IMG/VR virus record: IMGVR_UViG_3300044624_001054
Location: 42,616-106,615 of that record
Strand: one strand, 5' to 3'
Source: a virus
DNA length: 64,000 nucleotides
Shown here: positions 61,910 through 64,000 of the stretch, in pieces
Position numbering within the stretch: the first letter of the stretch is position 1
Layout of the letters: every line of letters begins with the position of its first letter
Made by a program: the position numbers and the translations under genes
Notes under the pieces: model-generated
Database searches by the model: none
What the model saw: only the letters and a program-made list of their open reading frames with translations
Told to the model about the DNA's origin: nothing

Positions 61910-62758
61910 TTAGGCATTATTTGACTGTATAGTGTTCAGGTATGAGTTAATTTTTACCACTATTGGCTCAACGCTGAACCCACTAGCAGTCTTTATGAAA
62001 GAAATTCGGTTGAAATATTGACCGTATAGAACTTTAACAACATCTCCTACAGAACTTGATACCGTAATAAGTTGTGAGGATGAGGTTAACTGATATATTT
62101 GATTATCTGCTAGAGATAAAATATTATCTCCAATACTTACATTTACTGAGTCTATGTACAAATTATCGTTTGTCATTACTGACGCAGAAACAAATTTACT
62201 AAGGCTATCTTCCGCCACGGCACTTATATCCATCAGATATTTGTTTTGTCCAAATGATGGCTGATAAATTACATTTGTAGAGGCAGAGGTGAAATTAGTT
62301 TCTGGGTAATCAATAATGTTGATAGAGTATGAAGCCGATGGTGGAACGGTCAATTTATTTGTTGTACCGCCTGTAAATTCTTGATGAAGATAGCCAACCT
62401 CTGAGTCAGTAAACGAGTTCTCTAGTATGTAAAGATTTTGTATGTTGAAGTTGCTTGATGCAGCATGTCCAAATCTAATTAGAAAATTATTAGTATCATA
62501 GGTAGCCAACTTATCGTTAAAAGAGAATGTAACATGGGTCCATTGTTGATTAGGTATAACTGACCCAGATACTCCGTTTACATATAAAGATGTTGAGGCA
62601 GAGTTAAATGTTACAGCACCAGATAAATTATTGACGCTTGCAGAAAATAATGATAATTGTGCGGCTGAAGAGGAATATATATTTAAAAGGGTATAGGTTT
62701 TATTTTCGCTATCATTAAGTCTAATAAATGCTCCGACTGAGCCTAAATATTTAATCAT
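61910..62758 (-). CDS. Putative structural protein with concanavalin-like domain
   Basis: 282 residues, Ser-rich beta sandwich. QQWTHVTFSFNDKLATY and FLIRFGHAASSNFNIQNLYIL follow the pattern of LamG/concanavalin-like jelly rolls (W-x-H-V-x-F-S-F). The second half is another set of beta strands. It is the first minus-strand gene of the head operon. TATAAT lies three bases ahead of the ATG. It may be a capsid decoration or a receptor-like appendage. Confidence 0.6.
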   Translation of the reverse strand: MIKYLGSVGAFIRLNDSENKTYTLLNIYSSSAAQLSLFSASVNNLSGAVTFNSASTSLYVNGVSGSVIPNQQWTHVTFSFNDKLATYDTNNFLIRFGHAASSNFNIQNLYILENSFTDSEVGYLHQEFTGGTTNKLTVPPSASYSINIIDYPETNFTSASTNVIYQPSFGQNKYLMDISAVAEDSLSKFVSASVMTNDNLYIDSVNVSIGDNILSLADNQIYQLTSSSQLITVSSSVGDVVKVLYGQYFNRISFIKTASGFSVEPIVVKINSYLNTIQSNNA

Positions 62759-62838
62759 GTATTATATTGTAGCCTATAAATATTGTTTTATTTCACTTGG
62801 CATTGGCTTACCTATCCTAGGGTACATTACAAGCATGA

Positions 62839-62844
62839 TATAAT
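62839..62844 (+). promoter_or_regulatory. TATAAT box for the plus-strand gene
   Basis: GATATAATTATT on the plus strand. Its last base is seven bases from the A of ATG at 62851, which begins a ten-codon leader frame. No -35 was recognised. Confidence 0.5.
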
Positions 62845-62850
62845 TATTTT

Positions 62851-62883
62851 ATGATGATTCACGATCAAGAAACCATTTCTTAA
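62851..62883 (+). CDS. Ten-codon leader peptide frame
   Basis: MMIHDQETIS then TAA, with the stop overlapping the glycosyltransferase ATG as TAATG. It starts at the predicted first base of the transcript, so it may be read as a leaderless message and pass ribosomes on to the next gene, which has no ribosome site of its own. Confidence 0.45.
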   Translation: MMIHDQETIS

Positions 62884-63803
62884 TGTCTAGCATATATATA
62901 TCTATCTGTAGTTTATATGATCGTGAACTTATTCCAACTATTAAACATGCGTTATTATCCAGCAGTGGTAAAAATAAAATTTATTTTGGAATAGCGCTGT
63001 CATCCACTTTGGCAGATGATTATGCGGTTGAAACAATTAAAAAAAATATAGAAAATTTATCTACTAACTTTAAATTTATTCATTTTGATATACATAAATA
63101 TAAAGGAACTGGTGTGGGAAGAAGAATCGCCTACAGCATGTATGATGGACAAGACTATTTATTACAAATAGATTCTCATAGTAAATTTTATGACGGGTGG
63201 GATGAAATTTTAATAGATCAACTTGATCGCGCTGAAAATCAGTATGGAGAATCTGTACTAACTGGATACCCCGACTCATACTTTTATAAAGATAAAAAGC
63301 CCTATGTTAAGAATGGTTGGATGCCATCGGCCCCCTATTTTGTTAACAGTAGTCTTTCTGAGCAATACTCAGACGTTCCTGATGTATATAGCCTTTTACC
63401 AAATTTTAAAGAACGATATGTAGAATGCGTTCCTGGAACCTTTCAACTTGCAAAAAAAATATCGGGAGGCTTTTTATTTGGGGGCAAGCGGTTTGCAGAA
63501 AATTATAATGAATTAATTAATTATGACTATACTCTTCCAGAAGAAGAACTTTTCATGTCTATTGAATTAATTAATTTAAATTTTAACTTAATCATTCCCA
63601 ATGAAATGGTGCCGATATCACACTTATACTATGAAGATATTTGTGGGGAAGAAGGCGGTAGAGAAATTTTATCAACTGAATATCTATATCGGGACGGGGC
63701 TAGAGATCTAATACTAGATTACATAGAAGAAAATATACATAAAATAAAAATATTTGAAAAATATGCAGCAATGAGCATGTTTAATCATTCCATGAATATA
63801 TAA
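62883..63803 (+). CDS. GlcNAc-transferase-like glycosyltransferase
   Basis: 306 residues, the only complete gene on the plus strand. YISICSLYDRELIPTIKHALL is the GT-A start, TGVGRRIAYSMYDGQDYLLQ and IDSHSKFYDGWDEIL hold the D-x-H metal motif, the arrangement of the family related to Skp1 N-acetylglucosaminyltransferases (pfam GlcNAc, PF11397). PEEELFMSIELI and PISHLYYED follow. No membrane segment. It converges with a minus-strand gene at its 3' end. A different strand and very A/T-rich codons suggest separate acquisition. Confidence 0.85.
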   Translation: MSSIYISICSLYDRELIPTIKHALLSSSGKNKIYFGIALSSTLADDYAVETIKKNIENLSTNFKFIHFDIHKYKGTGVGRRIAYSMYDGQDYLLQIDSHSKFYDGWDEILIDQLDRAENQYGESVLTGYPDSYFYKDKKPYVKNGWMPSAPYFVNSSLSEQYSDVPDVYSLLPNFKERYVECVPGTFQLAKKISGGFLFGGKRFAENYNELINYDYTLPEEELFMSIELINLNFNLIIPNEMVPISHLYYEDICGEEGGREILSTEYLYRDGARDLILDYIEENIHKIKIFEKYAAMSMFNHSMNI

Positions 63804-63999
63804 TATTATTTAAATTAAAAATTAATTCAATTTTATTTATTTCTTCATCCATTTTATGATTTCTATTATTTATATCTATCAAATGGATATCTTTTTTATT
63901 ATTTAAAAAATATTTATGAATGTTATAGAGTTCTGCACATTTTTTTATTTGATCTGAATCCTCTTGTTTTACATGATGAAACGTGTATGCATCATTTGA
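63781..63999 (-). CDS. C-terminus of a protein entering from the right edge
   Basis: The last 72 residues of a minus-strand frame open at the window edge: DIHLIDINNRNHKMDEEINK, then a hydrophobic-rich end. It overlaps the 3' end of the plus-strand glycosyltransferase by 23 bases, tail to tail. A/T-rich like its neighbour. No family can be assigned from this fragment; the IDINNRNH wording resembles the end of a nucleotide-sugar enzyme but that is not firm. Confidence 0.5.
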   Translation of the reverse strand, partial: SNDAYTFHHVKQEDSDQIKKCAELYNIHKYFLNNKKDIHLIDINNRNHKMDEEINKIELIFNLNNIIYSWND

Positions 64000-64000
64000 T

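Noticed and set aside
1-64000. CRISPR arrays, insertion sequences, integrase or attachment sites
   Set aside because: No regularly spaced repeats, transposase or integrase motifs were seen; the only mobile-type gene is the HNH endonuclease at 27720.

Overview
The window is almost entirely one double-stranded DNA tailed-phage genome segment with siphovirus-type gene content: HK97-fold capsid, long tape measure protein and tail tube protein, and no sheath gene seen. It is A+T rich and tightly packed. An actinobacterial host is indicated by a WhiB-family iron-sulfur regulator, a DUF732-type lipoprotein, an actinobacterial-style secreted transglycosylase and several apparently leaderless promoters. 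The low G+C would suit a streamlined aquatic actinobacterium, but that is inference. No integrase, CRISPR array or ribosomal gene was seen.

All genes lie on the minus strand except one glycosyltransferase near the right end, so the transcriptional order runs from high to low coordinates. Head genes come first (about 62.8 to 53.9 kb): portal, protease/scaffold fusion, major capsid protein and connector proteins. Tail genes follow (53.9 to 28.2 kb): tube protein, tail assembly chaperones joined by a -1 frameshift, a 3.86-kilo-residue tape measure protein, tip proteins, fibre-like proteins and small coiled-coil proteins. Next is replication and recombination (28.2 to 14.2 kb): HNH nuclease, phosphoesterase, DnaB-like helicase, primase, gp32-like single-strand binding protein, DnaE polymerase, MazG-like protein, RecA, two Holliday-junction resolvase-like proteins, a Cas4/RecB-like nuclease and many tiny zinc-ribbon proteins. 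The terminase pair follows (14.2 to 11.9 kb), then an RNA methyltransferase, two tRNAs, and a lysis/envelope block (10 to 8.2 kb). The left end holds additional virion-like genes, a WhiB regulator, a deaminase and a sugar-modification island (epimerase, four glycosyltransferases, FkbM methyltransferase). The right end also carries a glycosyltransferase, so the two ends may lie close together on the full genome map.

The most unusual object is the tape measure protein (40793-52363). Besides the usual TP901-type core it carries two separate kinase-fold-like segments, each with a lysine, a D-x4-N loop and a D-x-G motif. It also has an M15/VanY-type peptidase, a DUF2786-like stretch, a proline/arginine repeat and four copies of a GxGGPxSDxIPAxLSNGEYV-type module. 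This suggests that the tape measure doubles as a carrier of effector enzymes that enter the cell with the DNA. Other points of note are a CCCAAAC slippery site in the tail chaperone gene, a deaminase gene whose Shine-Dalgarno-led ATG is out of frame with its catalytic region, a shared C-terminal K-S-[VI]-W-G-G-R-F tag on two proteins, a recurring TATAAT box without a clear -35, and an operator-like palindrome over a promoter.
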